From positions 2,728,001 to 2,792,000 of the forward strand of contig NZ_CP011412.1 of NCBI RefSeq assembly GCF_001007875.1: 64,000 bases of DNA. The letters are read 5' to 3'. The notes under the pieces were generated by a model. The model did no database searches. It worked only from the letters and a program-made list of their open reading frames with translations, and was not told the DNA's origin. The DNA is from Sedimenticola thiotaurini (GTDB lineage Bacteria; Pseudomonadota; Gammaproteobacteria; Chromatiales; Chromatiaceae). Of the stretch, positions 1 to 9,039 are shown one piece after another (the stretch's first letter is position 1; every line of letters starts with the position of its first letter). A program made the position numbers and the translations under genes.

Positions 1-723
1 ATCCAGCGCCTTGTCCGGATGTTTCAGGGAAGAGTCCAGATCACCGTGTTTTACCCCGTCACCACCACCGCCGTAGAAGTGGCAGGTACCGCAGTTGGAG
101 CGATCCGGCAGGGCGACGCTCTGGGCCACCTTGGTCCACTCGATCGGCGGCCGGTCCACGAACATGCTGGTACAGGCTTCATTGCCCTGGGAGTTTGGCG
201 TGCGGTAGTAAGTACCGGTCGAATCATGACACACCAGGCAGTCGATCTTGGTCTGGTCGGTAAAATCAAAGCTCTCATCTTTCCAACCGTAGCCGGCATG
301 GCACTGGGCGCACATCCCCTCGTTGCCCCGGGCGTTGGTGCAGAAATTGTTGACCAGATGCTTCTTGCCCAGGGTCTGGCCGGTCACCGGGTGCTTGTAC
401 TCCCAGGTCCAGTGGATACCCTTCATGAACTGGTGCCCTGCCTCGTTGTGACACTTGAGGCAGGCCTGGGTCACTTCCGGACCGCTGCTGAACGGCCCCT
501 GCAAGGGCTTGAGCTTGGAATGATCCGTCGTAGAGCTGCTAACCCGGACGGCCGGTTGTGGATCATCCGGCTTCCTCAAGTGTGACTCACTGGTATCCAC
601 ATACTCGTTTATACCCCGCTCTATCTCTACCGCCGCCTGGGCATCTGCCAACACCAGCGGGGTGAAAAATAGTGCAGCAAGGAGCCAGGCGGTTGTGCCT
701 GCAGTCTGCTTGTTTATGTACAT
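1..723 (-). CDS. Octaheme tetrathionate reductase family c-type cytochrome (partial, C-terminus off the window)
   Basis: Translating the minus strand from ATG at 723 gives an open frame of 241 codons that runs off the left edge. It starts with a signal peptide (hydrophobic core about residues 12-26, then ADAQA). Four CxxCH haem sites are visible: CLKCH (88-92), CAQCH (138-142), CLVCH (162-166) and CGTCH (211-215). They are followed by FYGGGGDGVKHGDLD. This arrangement is what I know from the octaheme tetrathionate reductase (Otr) family: periplasmic multihaem enzymes that reduce tetrathionate, and nitrite or hydroxylamine in vitro. Four more haem sites would be expected beyond the edge. No partner gene is visible. 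The physiological substrate cannot be read from the sequence. Family assignment is fairly firm, function less so. Confidence 0.85.
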   Translation of the reverse strand, partial: MYINKQTAGTTAWLLAALFFTPLVLADAQAAVEIERGINEYVDTSESHLRKPDDPQPAVRVSSSTTDHSKLKPLQGPFSSGPEVTQACLKCHNEAGHQFMKGIHWTWEYKHPVTGQTLGKKHLVNNFCTNARGNEGMCAQCHAGYGWKDESFDFTDQTKIDCLVCHDSTGTYYRTPNSQGNEACTSMFVDRPPIEWTKVAQSVALPDRSNCGTCHFYGGGGDGVKHGDLDSSLKHPDKALD

Positions 724-935
724 GGTAAATTAATCCCTTAGCTATCTGTCGGTGCCTAAAGCTGTACCGCGCACCTCTTTTCTCTATGAAAACAGAGATG
801 CGCCGCTGGATGCATTGACAAATCGTAATGAATTAAAATTGTGGCCACGTTAGAAATGGCCCTGCCCCATAGCCGGGCCAAATAAAATCCGGTATCGTGA
901 ACTGCTCATTTTCAAATCAATTTGGGTAGTGAACC

Positions 936-1436
936 ATGAGCAAACCTTTTGTCGCAGTTCTGATGGGATCCGACTCGGACCTGCCGGTACTTCAGTCTAC
1001 GATGGATGTTCTCAACTCCCTCGGTATTCCGTTTGAGGCCAAAATCACCTCGGCCCACCGTACCCCGGATGTAACCCACGCCTATGTGAAGGATGCGGAT
1101 GCCCGCGGCTGCGCGGCATTTATCTGTGCTGCCGGACTGGCGGCCCATCTGGCCGGCACCGTGGCCGGTCTGACCCTGAAACCGGTGATCGGTATTCCGC
1201 TCGACTCCGGTCCCCTGCAGGGGATGGATGCACTGCTCTCCACCGTCCAGATGCCCGGCGGCATTCCGGTCGCCACCGTGGCGGTGGGCAAACCCGGCGC
1301 CAAGAATGCCGGCTACCTGGCGGCACAGATCCTGGCGCTGTCCGACCCCGATCTGGCCGCCCGGATCAGAAAAGACCGGGAAGCCAACGCAACCGCGGTC
1401 ATTCAGAAAGACGCCAAGTTGCAGGCAACCCTCTAG
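936..1436 (+). CDS. purE: N5-carboxyaminoimidazole ribonucleotide mutase PurE
   Basis: PurE interconverts N5-CAIR and CAIR in purine biosynthesis (cytoplasmic, octameric). The 166-residue protein is full length for class I PurE and carries GSDSD near the N-terminus, the SAHRTP loop and AGLAAHLAG. The class I enzyme normally works with PurK, but no purK lies next to it here. Instead tsaC follows after 12 bases, so the two are probably co-transcribed. The ATG start gives the canonical N-terminus [15 protein letters not shown]. Nothing odd apart from the missing purK neighbour. Confidence 0.96.
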   Translation: MSKPFVAVLMGSDSDLPVLQSTMDVLNSLGIPFEAKITSAHRTPDVTHAYVKDADARGCAAFICAAGLAAHLAGTVAGLTLKPVIGIPLDSGPLQGMDALLSTVQMPGGIPVATVAVGKPGAKNAGYLAAQILALSDPDLAARIRKDREANATAVIQKDAKLQATL

Positions 1437-1448
1437 ACCGGGCGGCGC

Positions 1449-2015
1449 ATGAGCCGATCGGTTAACCCCTGGAAAATCCGCGAGGCCGCACGCTGTATTA
1501 TCAGCGGCGGCCTCGTCGCCTATCCCACCGAAGCGGTCTTCGGGTTGGGCTGCGATCCGCTAAACGGTGCAGCCATGGGACGCCTGCTTGATCTCAAGCG
1601 GCGCCCGGTTGAAAAGGGGGTGATTCTGATTGCGGCCCATTTCGACCAGTTGCGTCCATTCATCAAACCCCTGGCTGAACCACGGATGGAGCCCATACTG
1701 GCCAGCTGGCCCGGACCTCATACCTGGCTGCTACCCGCCGCTGACAACCTGCCGGAGTGGCTCACCGGCAAGCATGACAGTCTGGCTGTCCGGGTCACTG
1801 CCCATCCGCTGGCCGCCGCCCTCTGCCAGGCCTGCAACTCCCCCATTGTATCCACCAGCGCCAACCGCAGCGGACAGCACCCGGCCCGCTCCCCACTTCA
1901 AGTGCGGCTGCGGCTCGGCCGGGGGGTGGACTATATTCTGAATGGCTCACTGGGTGGCAACCGGGCACCCTCCACCATCCGTGACGGGGCGACTGGTCGG
2001 GTGCTGCGCGGCTAA
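1449..2015 (+). CDS. tsaC: L-threonylcarbamoyladenylate synthase (TsaC/YrdC/Sua5 family)
   Basis: TsaC makes threonylcarbamoyl-AMP from threonine, bicarbonate and ATP, the first step of t6A37 tRNA modification. The 188-residue product covers one YrdC domain, with the N-terminal GGLVAYPTEAVFGLGCDP nucleotide/substrate motif, the KRRP segment and the later STSANRSG motif. Its length fits the short bacterial TsaC rather than the longer Sua5, which has an extra C-terminal domain. It lies 12 bases after purE in the same direction and probably shares its promoter. The downstream side is the first repeat array. Confidence 0.93.
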   Translation: MSRSVNPWKIREAARCIISGGLVAYPTEAVFGLGCDPLNGAAMGRLLDLKRRPVEKGVILIAAHFDQLRPFIKPLAEPRMEPILASWPGPHTWLLPAADNLPEWLTGKHDSLAVRVTAHPLAAALCQACNSPIVSTSANRSGQHPARSPLQVRLRLGRGVDYILNGSLGGNRAPSTIRDGATGRVLRG

Positions 2016-2023
2016 TACGCCAA

Positions 2024-3420
2024 GCATCGGCGGACAGGACAAAAAAGGCTCTGCGCCTCTCGGCCTGAACAGGGAGGTGCACTCTCATACCGCCTGCCAA
2101 TCCGCTTGCTCTTCATATAAAAACTTCATTCGAAGTTTGGGTTCCGCTGGATGATTCGACTTCCGCGCCACCGAGTATCGCAGCCAGGGACGGAAACAGG
2201 CGCGCATCTGCCTGAACGCAGCGAGTTAGGCGCGCCCCGTCGCTGGCGAGAAACCCAGGGGACCCCGCAGGGGTGGCGTGGTGGAGCGGGGGCTTTGGTT
2301 ACTTTTACCCGTAAAAGTAACCCGGCCCGAAGGGCTGGTTTCCCCGAGTTAAAAACAGGTTGACCTACTAGAGGAATTTCGCCCGGCCTGACGGCCTGTG
2401 GCGAGGTACTTTTGTGGCCAAGACTGCCCAAAAGCCTTTCCCCGGCCAGCCTGCCCTTCGGGTGCTCTGCGCTTCTCGGCCTGTGCGGCGCACGAATATA
2501 CAGCCTGCCAATCCGCTGGTTCTTCAGATAAAAACTTCAATCGAAGTTTGGGCTTCGTAGGATAGCCCGACTTCCGCGCCACCGAGTATCGCAGCCAGCG
2601 ACGGAAAACGGCGCGCATTTGTCTGAGCGCAGCGAGTTATGCGCGCCCCGTCGCTGGCGAGAAACGCAGGGAACCCCGCAGGGGTGGCGTGGTGGAGAGA
2701 GGGTTTTGGTTACTTTTACCCGTAAAAGTAACCCGGTCCACAGGACCGGAATCCTCATTTTAAAAGAAATTTCGCCCGGCCTACGGCCTTTTGGCGAGGT
2801 ACTTTTGTGGCCAAAAGTACCCAAAACCCTTTCCCGGTCAGCCTGCCCTGCGGGTACTCTGCGCTTCTCGGTCCGAGCGGCGCGTGAAAAAACTCGCCGC
2901 TGTGCGGCTCAAACAATTTCACGCGTATTTCCGCTCAGCCCTGCGATGCTCGACAGGCTGAACGGGGAGGCGCACGAATATACAGCCTGCCAATCTGCTC
3001 GTTCATCAGAAAACAGCCCCCGAGATTCAGGTTCCGCAAGGTAATCCGACTTCCACGCCACCGAGTATCGCAGCCAGGGACGGAAACAGGCGCGCATCTG
3101 TCTGAGCGCAGCGAGTTATGCGCGCCCCGTCGCTGGCGAGAAACACAGGGGACCCCGCAGGGGTGGCGTGGTGGAGCGGGGGTTTTGGTTACTTTTACCC
3201 GTAAAAGTAACCCGGCCCGAAGGGCTGGTTTCCCCGAGTTAAAAACAGGTTGACCTACTAGAGGAATTTCGCCCGGCCTGACGGCCTGTGGCGAGGTACT
3301 TTTGTGGCCAAAACTGCCCAAAAGCCTTTCCCCCGTCGCTGGCGAGAAACCCAGGGGACCCCGCAGGGGTGGGGTGGTGGAGCGCGGGTTTTGGTTACTT
3401 TTGCCGGTAAAAAAAACGGA
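2024..3420. repeat. Hairpin-rich intergenic repeat array 1
   Basis: This stretch has no credible gene. It holds about three imperfect copies of a unit whose common marker (accgagtatcgcagcc) recurs near 2169, 2581 and 3060. Each unit carries palindrome A, with arms GGTTACTTTTAC / GTAAAAGTAACC (2297-2322, 2708-2733, 3187-3212; a decayed copy near 3393). Palindrome B, with arms GGTACTTTTG / CAAAAGTACC, is intact at 2798-2821 and broken in its right arm at about 2405 and 3295. A nested hairpin with arms CGCGTGAAA / TTTCACGCG lies at 2881-2925. Smaller hairpins sit between them. ORFs inside it resemble the spurious reading frames such repeats give. Array 2 at 15.2-16.7 kb is the same family. Confidence 0.9.
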
Positions 3421-3445
3421 CTCATCATGGGAAGGGGATGAGTCC
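3418..3445. other. Perfect 9-bp hairpin at the end of repeat array 1
   Basis: GGACTCATC (3418-3426) pairs with GATGAGTCC (3437-3445) across a 10-base loop, directly after the A-rich tail of the last, decayed palindrome. There is no T-tract, so it is not a convincing terminator. From here to the end of mlaC (3640) nothing else is recognisable. Confidence 0.5.
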
Positions 3446-3639
3446 GAATGCGCCTTTACAAGCGCTGGAGGAGTATATTCAGGGGCGCTGACACCACCCC
3501 ATCGATACGACAATGAAACTTCAAACTACCGGATCTAGCGTGAAAGCCTGCACTGCAACCTTCACTGACTGTAACGGCCATTCGGGCCAAAACTATAGCC
3601 AATTTATGTGATCTGTTTGGGGTTTTTTATCCCGATGGA

Positions 3640-4299
3640 TCAACTCGCGCCCTTGTCAGCGACCTGTTTAACCCGGCTGTCATTCAGCTCGGTGATGCGC
3701 TGAATCAACCCCTGCATACCTTTGCGACGCACCTCCTTGGCGAAACTGCTGCGGTAGTTGGTGACCAGGCTGATCCCTTCGATCTTTACGTCATAGGCCT
3801 TCCAGTCACCATCCCGGATGTGCATGCGATAGACCACTTCCACCGGTGCAGCGCCGGCGCGCTTCACCTGGGTATGCACCGATACATCACTGTCCCCTTC
3901 GCTCATACGCAGCGGTGCGTAACTGATCTCCCAGCCCTGGAACTCCCTGAAAGCGGTGGCGTAGGTGCGGACCAGCAGACGCTGAAACTCACGGGAAAAG
4001 GCCTTTTTCTGCTCGGCCGTGGCCCGCCGCCAGTACTTACCCAGTACCAGACTGGAGACACGGTGGAAATCCACATGGGGGAGCAGCACATCATTGGCCA
4101 GCTGGTAGACAAATGCGGGATCCTCCTGCATGCGCGCCTGGTTCTCCATCAGGACTACCTGTAACTCATCGGAGATCCGCTGAATTACCTGTTGGGGGCC
4201 GGCCAGCTCTTCCGCAACCGCGGTGAATGGCAGACAGACCAGCAGCAGCACGAAGATAATCCGACGGCGTGCCAATGAAATCGATGCTGTTTTTTCCAT
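3640..4299 (-). CDS. mlaC: MlaC/Ttg2D family phospholipid-binding protein
   Basis: MlaC is the periplasmic carrier of the Mla pathway, which shuttles phospholipids between the outer-membrane MlaA complex and the inner-membrane MlaFEDB transporter. The product (219 residues from the chosen start) has a signal peptide (IIFVLLLVCLPFTAVAEE). The body has family features such as FHRVSSLVLGKYWRRAT and the central RTYATAFREF segment. I chose ATG at 4299 because a GGAG lies 9 bases upstream; a GTG at 4314 is the alternative and would place the Shine-Dalgarno inside the gene. No mlaA, mlaB, mlaD, mlaE or mlaF lies nearby, so this is an isolated copy next to the repeat array. Confidence 0.88.
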   Translation of the reverse strand: MEKTASISLARRRIIFVLLLVCLPFTAVAEELAGPQQVIQRISDELQVVLMENQARMQEDPAFVYQLANDVLLPHVDFHRVSSLVLGKYWRRATAEQKKAFSREFQRLLVRTYATAFREFQGWEISYAPLRMSEGDSDVSVHTQVKRAGAAPVEVVYRMHIRDGDWKAYDVKIEGISLVTNYRSSFAKEVRRKGMQGLIQRITELNDSRVKQVADKGAS

Positions 4300-4563
4300 C
4301 GCTATTGTCTCCACAAATCCTGTAGATCCCTCTCCAGGAGTAATTAAAATCTATAAGAAACCGGGAACAGTCAGTTGTGTAGCGGAACCCCATGGAGTTT
4401 CTTTAACATCTCCGGCTGATTTCCGGCAATCGGGAATCTTGTTCAGATTCATCGGGTTAATTGCCGTAGCAGTGTAAACCGCCACAGGCACTCCACCTGC
4501 GTAACTATCCCTAGCTGCCTGTAAGATTTTTCAGAAACCACGCCCGGTGAGGATTGAGTATCG

Positions 4564-4905
4564 TCAGGTCAGGTGTTGATCGATCCACTCATCGATCCAG
4601 TGAATGGCACGGGCGCCACTGAAGCGGGCCAGCTCCTGCTGGTGATGGAACAGGATCACCGTGGGGAAACCCCGCAACCGGTAGTGCCCCGCCAGCTTCA
4701 TATTGTCATCCACCTCCACCTTGGCCAGCAGCACCTCACCGGCGCGCTCAACCACAACCCGCTCCAGGGCGGGTGCCAAAGCCAGGCAGGGTGAACACCA
4801 CTCGGCCCAGAAGTCCACCAGCACCGGTTGTTGCGCCGATGCCGCCAGCACCCGCTGCTCAAACCCGTCCACATCCACATCAAATATAAAGGGTGACTGC
4901 TGCAT
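4564..4905 (-). CDS. Thioredoxin-fold protein with a WCSPC active site
   Basis: The 113 residues form a single thioredoxin domain: FWAEWCSPC near residue 35, then VEVDDN, and a cis-proline segment RGFPTVILF. The active-site dipeptide is Ser-Pro rather than the Gly-Pro of classical thioredoxin, which usually shifts redox potential. There is no signal peptide, so it should be cytosolic. The domain resembles the N-terminal part of the co-chaperone thioredoxin YbbN/CnoX but lacks its TPR region. It is transcribed divergently from hemB. Specific substrates are unknown. Confidence 0.85.
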   Translation of the reverse strand: MQQSPFIFDVDVDGFEQRVLAASAQQPVLVDFWAEWCSPCLALAPALERVVVERAGEVLLAKVEVDDNMKLAGHYRLRGFPTVILFHHQQELARFSGARAIHWIDEWIDQHLT

Positions 4906-4984
4906 AGCCCTCTGACTCCTACCTGCCTATCGAAGCCGGGCAAAGATACCACATCGCACAACTGCGGGTGGAGCCGGACCGGCT

Positions 4985-5023
4985 GTGTGGGGTATCTTAT
5001 GGGATTGATTGGCCAATCCACAC
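4985..5023. promoter_or_regulatory. Nested palindrome in the hemB/thioredoxin divergent region
   Basis: A 12-base perfect palindrome, GATTGGCCAATC (5007-5018), lies within a wider pair of GTGTGG (4985-4990) and CCACAC (5018-5023), about 35-70 bases before the hemB start. Such symmetry could be an operator or an RNA hairpin in the hemB leader. No factor can be named. Confidence 0.3.
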
Positions 5024-5029
5024 CCTTAA

Positions 5030-6070
<1,041 letters not shown>

Positions 6071-6076
6071 TTACCC

Positions 6077-6106
6077 GGGATCGGTGCCGGAGCCGGCACC
6101 GATCCC
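6077..6106 (+). terminator. 14-bp perfect hairpin after hemB
   Basis: GGGATCGGTGCCGG (6077-6090) is followed by AG and its exact reverse complement (6093-6106), seven bases after the hemB stop. No T-run follows, so this may be a weak intrinsic terminator, an mRNA 3'-end stabiliser or a processing site between hemB and aroE. Confidence 0.6.
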
Positions 6107-6130
6107 CTTGCCCTATCGCAGATCCAGCCC

Positions 6131-6946
6131 ATGACCGACAGATACGCCGTAATCGGCAATCCCATCGAACACAGCAAGTCACCGATGATTCACCAGGCCT
6201 TCGCCGAACAGACCGGCGAGACGCTCAGTTACGGGCGGCTGCTGGGCCATCTGGATGATTTCGAAGCCGATGTGCGGCGCTTTTTTGCCGGCGGTGGCCA
6301 GGGACTGAATGTGACCGTGCCATTCAAGGAACGGGCCTGGGCGCTGGCGGATGAGCGCACGCCCCGGGCCGAGAGCGCCGGTGCCGTCAACACCCTGATC
6401 CGCCTGGCAGATGGGCGGCTGCGCGGCGACAACACCGACGGTGCCGGACTGGTGCGGGATCTGACGGTCAATCACGGCTACCTGCTGAGTGGCTGCCGGG
6501 TGCTGCTGCTGGGCGCCGGGGGCGCCTCCAAGGGCGTGGTACGACCGTTGCTGGAGTGTGGCCCGGAACAGCTGGTGATCGCCAACCGGACCGCCGCCAA
6601 GGCGCGCCAGCTGGCCACTGCGCTGCAATCCCTGGGACCGGTGCAGGGTTGTGGTCTGGATGAACTGGAGGGGGGAGAGTACGACCTGATCATCAACGGC
6701 ACCGCCGCCGGTCTGCAGGGCGCGGTACCACCAATCCCGGACAACATCCTGACACCCGGCGGCTGGATCTACGACATGCTGTATGCCAACGAACCCACCG
6801 CCTTTGTGCGCTGGGGGAAGGCCCATCGCGCCGGCAAGGCGCTGGACGGACTGGGCATGCTGGTGGAACAGGCGGCGGAGTCATTCTTCCTGTGGCGCGG
6901 CGTGCGCCCAGACACCGGCCCGGTCATGGCGCAGCTGCGCGCCTGA
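6131..6946 (+). CDS. aroE: Shikimate dehydrogenase AroE
   Basis: AroE reduces 3-dehydroshikimate with NADPH in the aromatic amino acid pathway. The 271 residues have the substrate motif [13 protein letters not shown], the catalytic lysine in NVTVPFKE, the aspartate in [11 protein letters not shown], the Rossmann loop GAGGASKGV and the NADP-phosphate motif NRTAAKA. Length and motifs fit canonical AroE rather than the quinate/shikimate paralogues YdiB or RifI. It is separated from hemB by 60 bases containing the perfect hairpin. Confidence 0.96.
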   Translation: MTDRYAVIGNPIEHSKSPMIHQAFAEQTGETLSYGRLLGHLDDFEADVRRFFAGGGQGLNVTVPFKERAWALADERTPRAESAGAVNTLIRLADGRLRGDNTDGAGLVRDLTVNHGYLLSGCRVLLLGAGGASKGVVRPLLECGPEQLVIANRTAAKARQLATALQSLGPVQGCGLDELEGGEYDLIINGTAAGLQGAVPPIPDNILTPGGWIYDMLYANEPTAFVRWGKAHRAGKALDGLGMLVEQAAESFFLWRGVRPDTGPVMAQLRA

Positions 6947-6977
6947 CAACGCCTTCGGGACCAAGTCAGCCGGCCGC

Positions 6978-7004
6978 TAGGGTGGGCACGCTTTTTTTGC
7001 CCAC
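6978..7004. repeat. GTGGGCAC hairpin repeat, copy 1
   Basis: TAGGGTGGGCACG followed by a T-rich loop and GCCCACGCG. GTGGGC (6982-6987) pairs with GCCCAC (6999-7004). The motif belongs to the short dispersed TAGGGTGGGCAC hairpins I know from many proteobacterial intergenic regions. The seven T's are in the loop, not after the stem. Confidence 0.6.
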
Positions 7005-7081
7005 GCGAGAGATACGATATTCGGAGAAGAGATAGGCACAGACTAGGCGCCCAACCCGCGCGCCACTTCCCCCCAAACCGG

Positions 7082-7108
7082 TAGGGTGGGCACGGCTTTT
7101 GTGCCCAC
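7082..7108. repeat. GTGGGCAC hairpin repeat, copy 2
   Basis: Second copy of the same element, 104 bases after the first and in the same orientation. GTGGGCAC (7086-7093) pairs perfectly with GTGCCCAC (7101-7108). The pair occupies the convergent region between aroE and the carbonic-anhydrase-like gene and may act as a bidirectional 3' structure. Confidence 0.6.
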
Positions 7109-7173
7109 GCGGAACATCCAACACTGGAAGCAGGAGCGGCCACCGGCCCACCCCGCAAAACTTGGGAACCCGC

Positions 7174-7707
7174 TCAGCCGGCGCGGTACTTCTGCGCCAG
7201 TTTCACGTAATGCTCCGCCACATAGGGCAGAAACCCCAGCTCTTTCTCGGTCAGCTCGCGCAGCCGCCGGGCCGGGGAACCGCACCAGAGATAACCACTC
7301 TCCAGCACCTTCCCCTCGGTCACCAGGCTGCCGGCCGCCAGAATCAGGTCGGGCTCCAGCACTGCCCCGTCCATCACGATCGACCCCATACCCACCAGGC
7401 AACGATCACCGATGGTACAGCCGTGTAACAGCACCTTGTGGCCGGCGGTCACATCGTTGCCGATAGTCAGGGCGTGGCCATGCGGTGCGCTCGGACCGGC
7501 GTGGGTGACGTGCAGCACACTGCCGTCCTGGATATTGGTGCGGGCACCGATACGGATGCTGTTCACGTCGCCCCGGATGGCGGTCATGGGCCAGATGGAG
7601 GCCTGATCGCCGATCACCACATCACCAATGATCACTGCACTGGGATCAACCCAGACCGAGGTACCCAGTTGAGGGGACTTGCCATCGAAGGTACGGATAT
7701 TGGACAT
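7174..7707 (-). CDS. Gamma-carbonic anhydrase family protein (YrdA/PaaY-like)
   Basis: The 177 residues form a left-handed beta-helix of hexapeptide repeats (for example VIIGDVVIGDQASIWP and IRIGARTNIQDGSVLHV). Histidines sit at the positions that bind metal in gamma-carbonic anhydrases: HVTH, then AGHKVLLHGC. The C-terminal helix LGFLPYVAEHYVKLAQKYRAG is typical of the YrdA branch. I placed the start at 7707 (MSNIRTF) because AGGAG lies six bases ahead of it; the in-frame ATG at 7713 overlaps that ribosome-binding site. Members of the family are often inactive or thioesterase-linked in vitro, so the actual reaction is uncertain. Confidence 0.9.
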   Translation of the reverse strand: MSNIRTFDGKSPQLGTSVWVDPSAVIIGDVVIGDQASIWPMTAIRGDVNSIRIGARTNIQDGSVLHVTHAGPSAPHGHALTIGNDVTAGHKVLLHGCTIGDRCLVGMGSIVMDGAVLEPDLILAAGSLVTEGKVLESGYLWCGSPARRLRELTEKELGFLPYVAEHYVKLAQKYRAG

Positions 7708-7886
7708 GGGCATCTCCTGTCACAGGCGCTGTTAATCAATACCGTTAGTCTAGTGGCTCAACCGCCGGAACAAAACCCGGCCCCTGAAACCAGCGCGACT
7801 AACGCCGTCACGGTCTGGAAATGGTCGCCCTAAACCGGCTATGCTGCGGGCTGTCGTCATCAAACGGATAGCGATCGGGAGGCTGA

Positions 7887-8363
7887 ATGGGACAGGACAA
7901 TCGCCAGGAGATCACTATGGGATCCCTGGCCCGGGAGCGGCTCTGGCCCTCGGCCGACTACAGTCAGCAGGTGGAGCGGTTACGTCGCTCCATCGGCAGC
8001 ATGATCTACCTGGTGGAGCTGAAACCGGAGGCGATCAACCTGGGCGTGCGTTATTCCGACACCCCGTTCGAGCTGATTGATGTACTCGATTTTCCCCGCC
8101 CCGACCCCGCCCGGGGACTGGCTCCCCACCTGATCCTGCTGGACGATGGCCGGGGCATCAATCTGGGCCGCATCGCCCGTATCACCATCAATACCCCCTA
8201 CAGCCCGCCCGCCGAGCATATCCTCTACCAGGAGTCTTTCGTGATGGAGCGGCTGTTACTGCGGGAGCGCCAACTCAGCGAAGCTTCCATTGCCGCCCGC
8301 TCCAAGCAGCTGTTGGGCCAACTTCTCGGTAAACGGCCGGACAAGCGGTTGTCCGGTAAGTAA
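7887..8363 (+). CDS. Hypothetical protein, 158 residues
   Basis: I do not recognise this family. The start is well supported by GGGAGG four bases upstream. The product is soluble, with no signal peptide or membrane segment. It has a central stretch LAPHLILLDDGRGINLGRIARITINTPYSPP and a charged C-terminal helix rich in arginine and lysine (MERLLLRERQLSEASIAAR). Early residues 20-60 look helical and then beta-like (SIGSMIYLVELKPEAINLGVRY). It is divergent from the carbonic-anhydrase-like gene and about 100 bases ahead of lemA. Codon use is like the neighbours, so it is probably a real gene. Confidence 0.7.
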   Translation: MGQDNRQEITMGSLARERLWPSADYSQQVERLRRSIGSMIYLVELKPEAINLGVRYSDTPFELIDVLDFPRPDPARGLAPHLILLDDGRGINLGRIARITINTPYSPPAEHILYQESFVMERLLLRERQLSEASIAARSKQLLGQLLGKRPDKRLSGK

Positions 8364-8463
8364 AAGGCGGAGAGCAGAACTTGTCCTGTCACCACAACCA
8401 CACTGCCTGTCGGGATGGTATAGTGACCCCGGAACAATAACCGCTCACTCGGGAGAGCTCTCT

Positions 8464-9039
8464 ATGGAAATCGGTACTTTCGTCACCCTGGGTATTCTGG
8501 TCGCCATCGCCGTTTACGCCATTGCCATCTACAACGGCCTGGTCAATCTCAAACACGGCGTCACCAAGGCGTGGGCCAATATCGATGTGTTGATGAAGCA
8601 GCGTCACGATGAGCTGCCCAAGCTGGTGGAGACCTGCAAACAGTACATGCAGTATGAACAGGAGACCCTGGAGCAGGTGATGAAGGCCCGGGCCGCCGTC
8701 TCCAGCGCCCGGGAACAGGGGGACATCGGTGCCCTGGGCGGAGCCGAGAACCAGTTGCGACTGGGACTGGGCAACCTGTTTGCAGTGGCCGAGGCCTATC
8801 CCGACCTGAAGGCCAACGAGACCTTCCAGCACCTGCAGAGCCGCATCTCCGGCCTGGAGAACAGTATCGCCGACCGGCGCGAGTTCTATAACGAGAGCGT
8901 CAACAACAACAATGTGCGCATCGAGCAGTTCCCCGACCTGATCATCGCCCGGCTGTTCAATTTCAAGGCCGCCGAACTGCTGGAGTTCTCCCCCGAGGAG
9001 ATCCAGGATGTGGATCTGAAATCCCTGTTTAACGGATGA
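8464..9039 (+). CDS. lemA: LemA family protein
   Basis: The 191-residue product has one N-terminal membrane segment (FVTLGILVAIAVYAIAIYNGLV). A long helical-bundle domain follows with the family sequence KAWANIDVLMKQRHDELPKLVETCKQYMQYE, then the DRREFYNESVNNNNVRIEQFPD segment. LemA proteins are membrane-anchored with the bulk probably exterior; their function is unsettled. The gene overlaps the next one, a GIDE-domain protein, by four bases (ATGA), so the pair is translationally coupled. LemA with GIDE is a combination I know from other proteobacteria. Confidence 0.92.
   Translation: MEIGTFVTLGILVAIAVYAIAIYNGLVNLKHGVTKAWANIDVLMKQRHDELPKLVETCKQYMQYEQETLEQVMKARAAVSSAREQGDIGALGGAENQLRLGLGNLFAVAEAYPDLKANETFQHLQSRISGLENSIADRREFYNESVNNNNVRIEQFPDLIIARLFNFKAAELLEFSPEEIQDVDLKSLFNG

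Noticed and set aside
815-839. TTGACA...TAAAAT promoter ahead of purE
   Set aside because: The spacer is only 13 bases, too short for a normal sigma-70 promoter, so it is not listed.
3418-3445. Possible hammerhead-ribozyme-like stem (GATGAGTCC)
   Set aside because: The hammerhead core needs CTGATGA and a GAAA segment. Here the flank is GGGGATGAGTCC with no GAAA, so only a simple hairpin is claimed.
2935-3513. 192-residue minus-strand frame and similar frames at 2126-2431, 2537-2824, 15389-15676 and 15790-16077
   Set aside because: They lie wholly in the repeat arrays and share repeated peptides such as LLLRVKVTKT with one another only because the DNA is repeated. They lack ribosome-binding sites.
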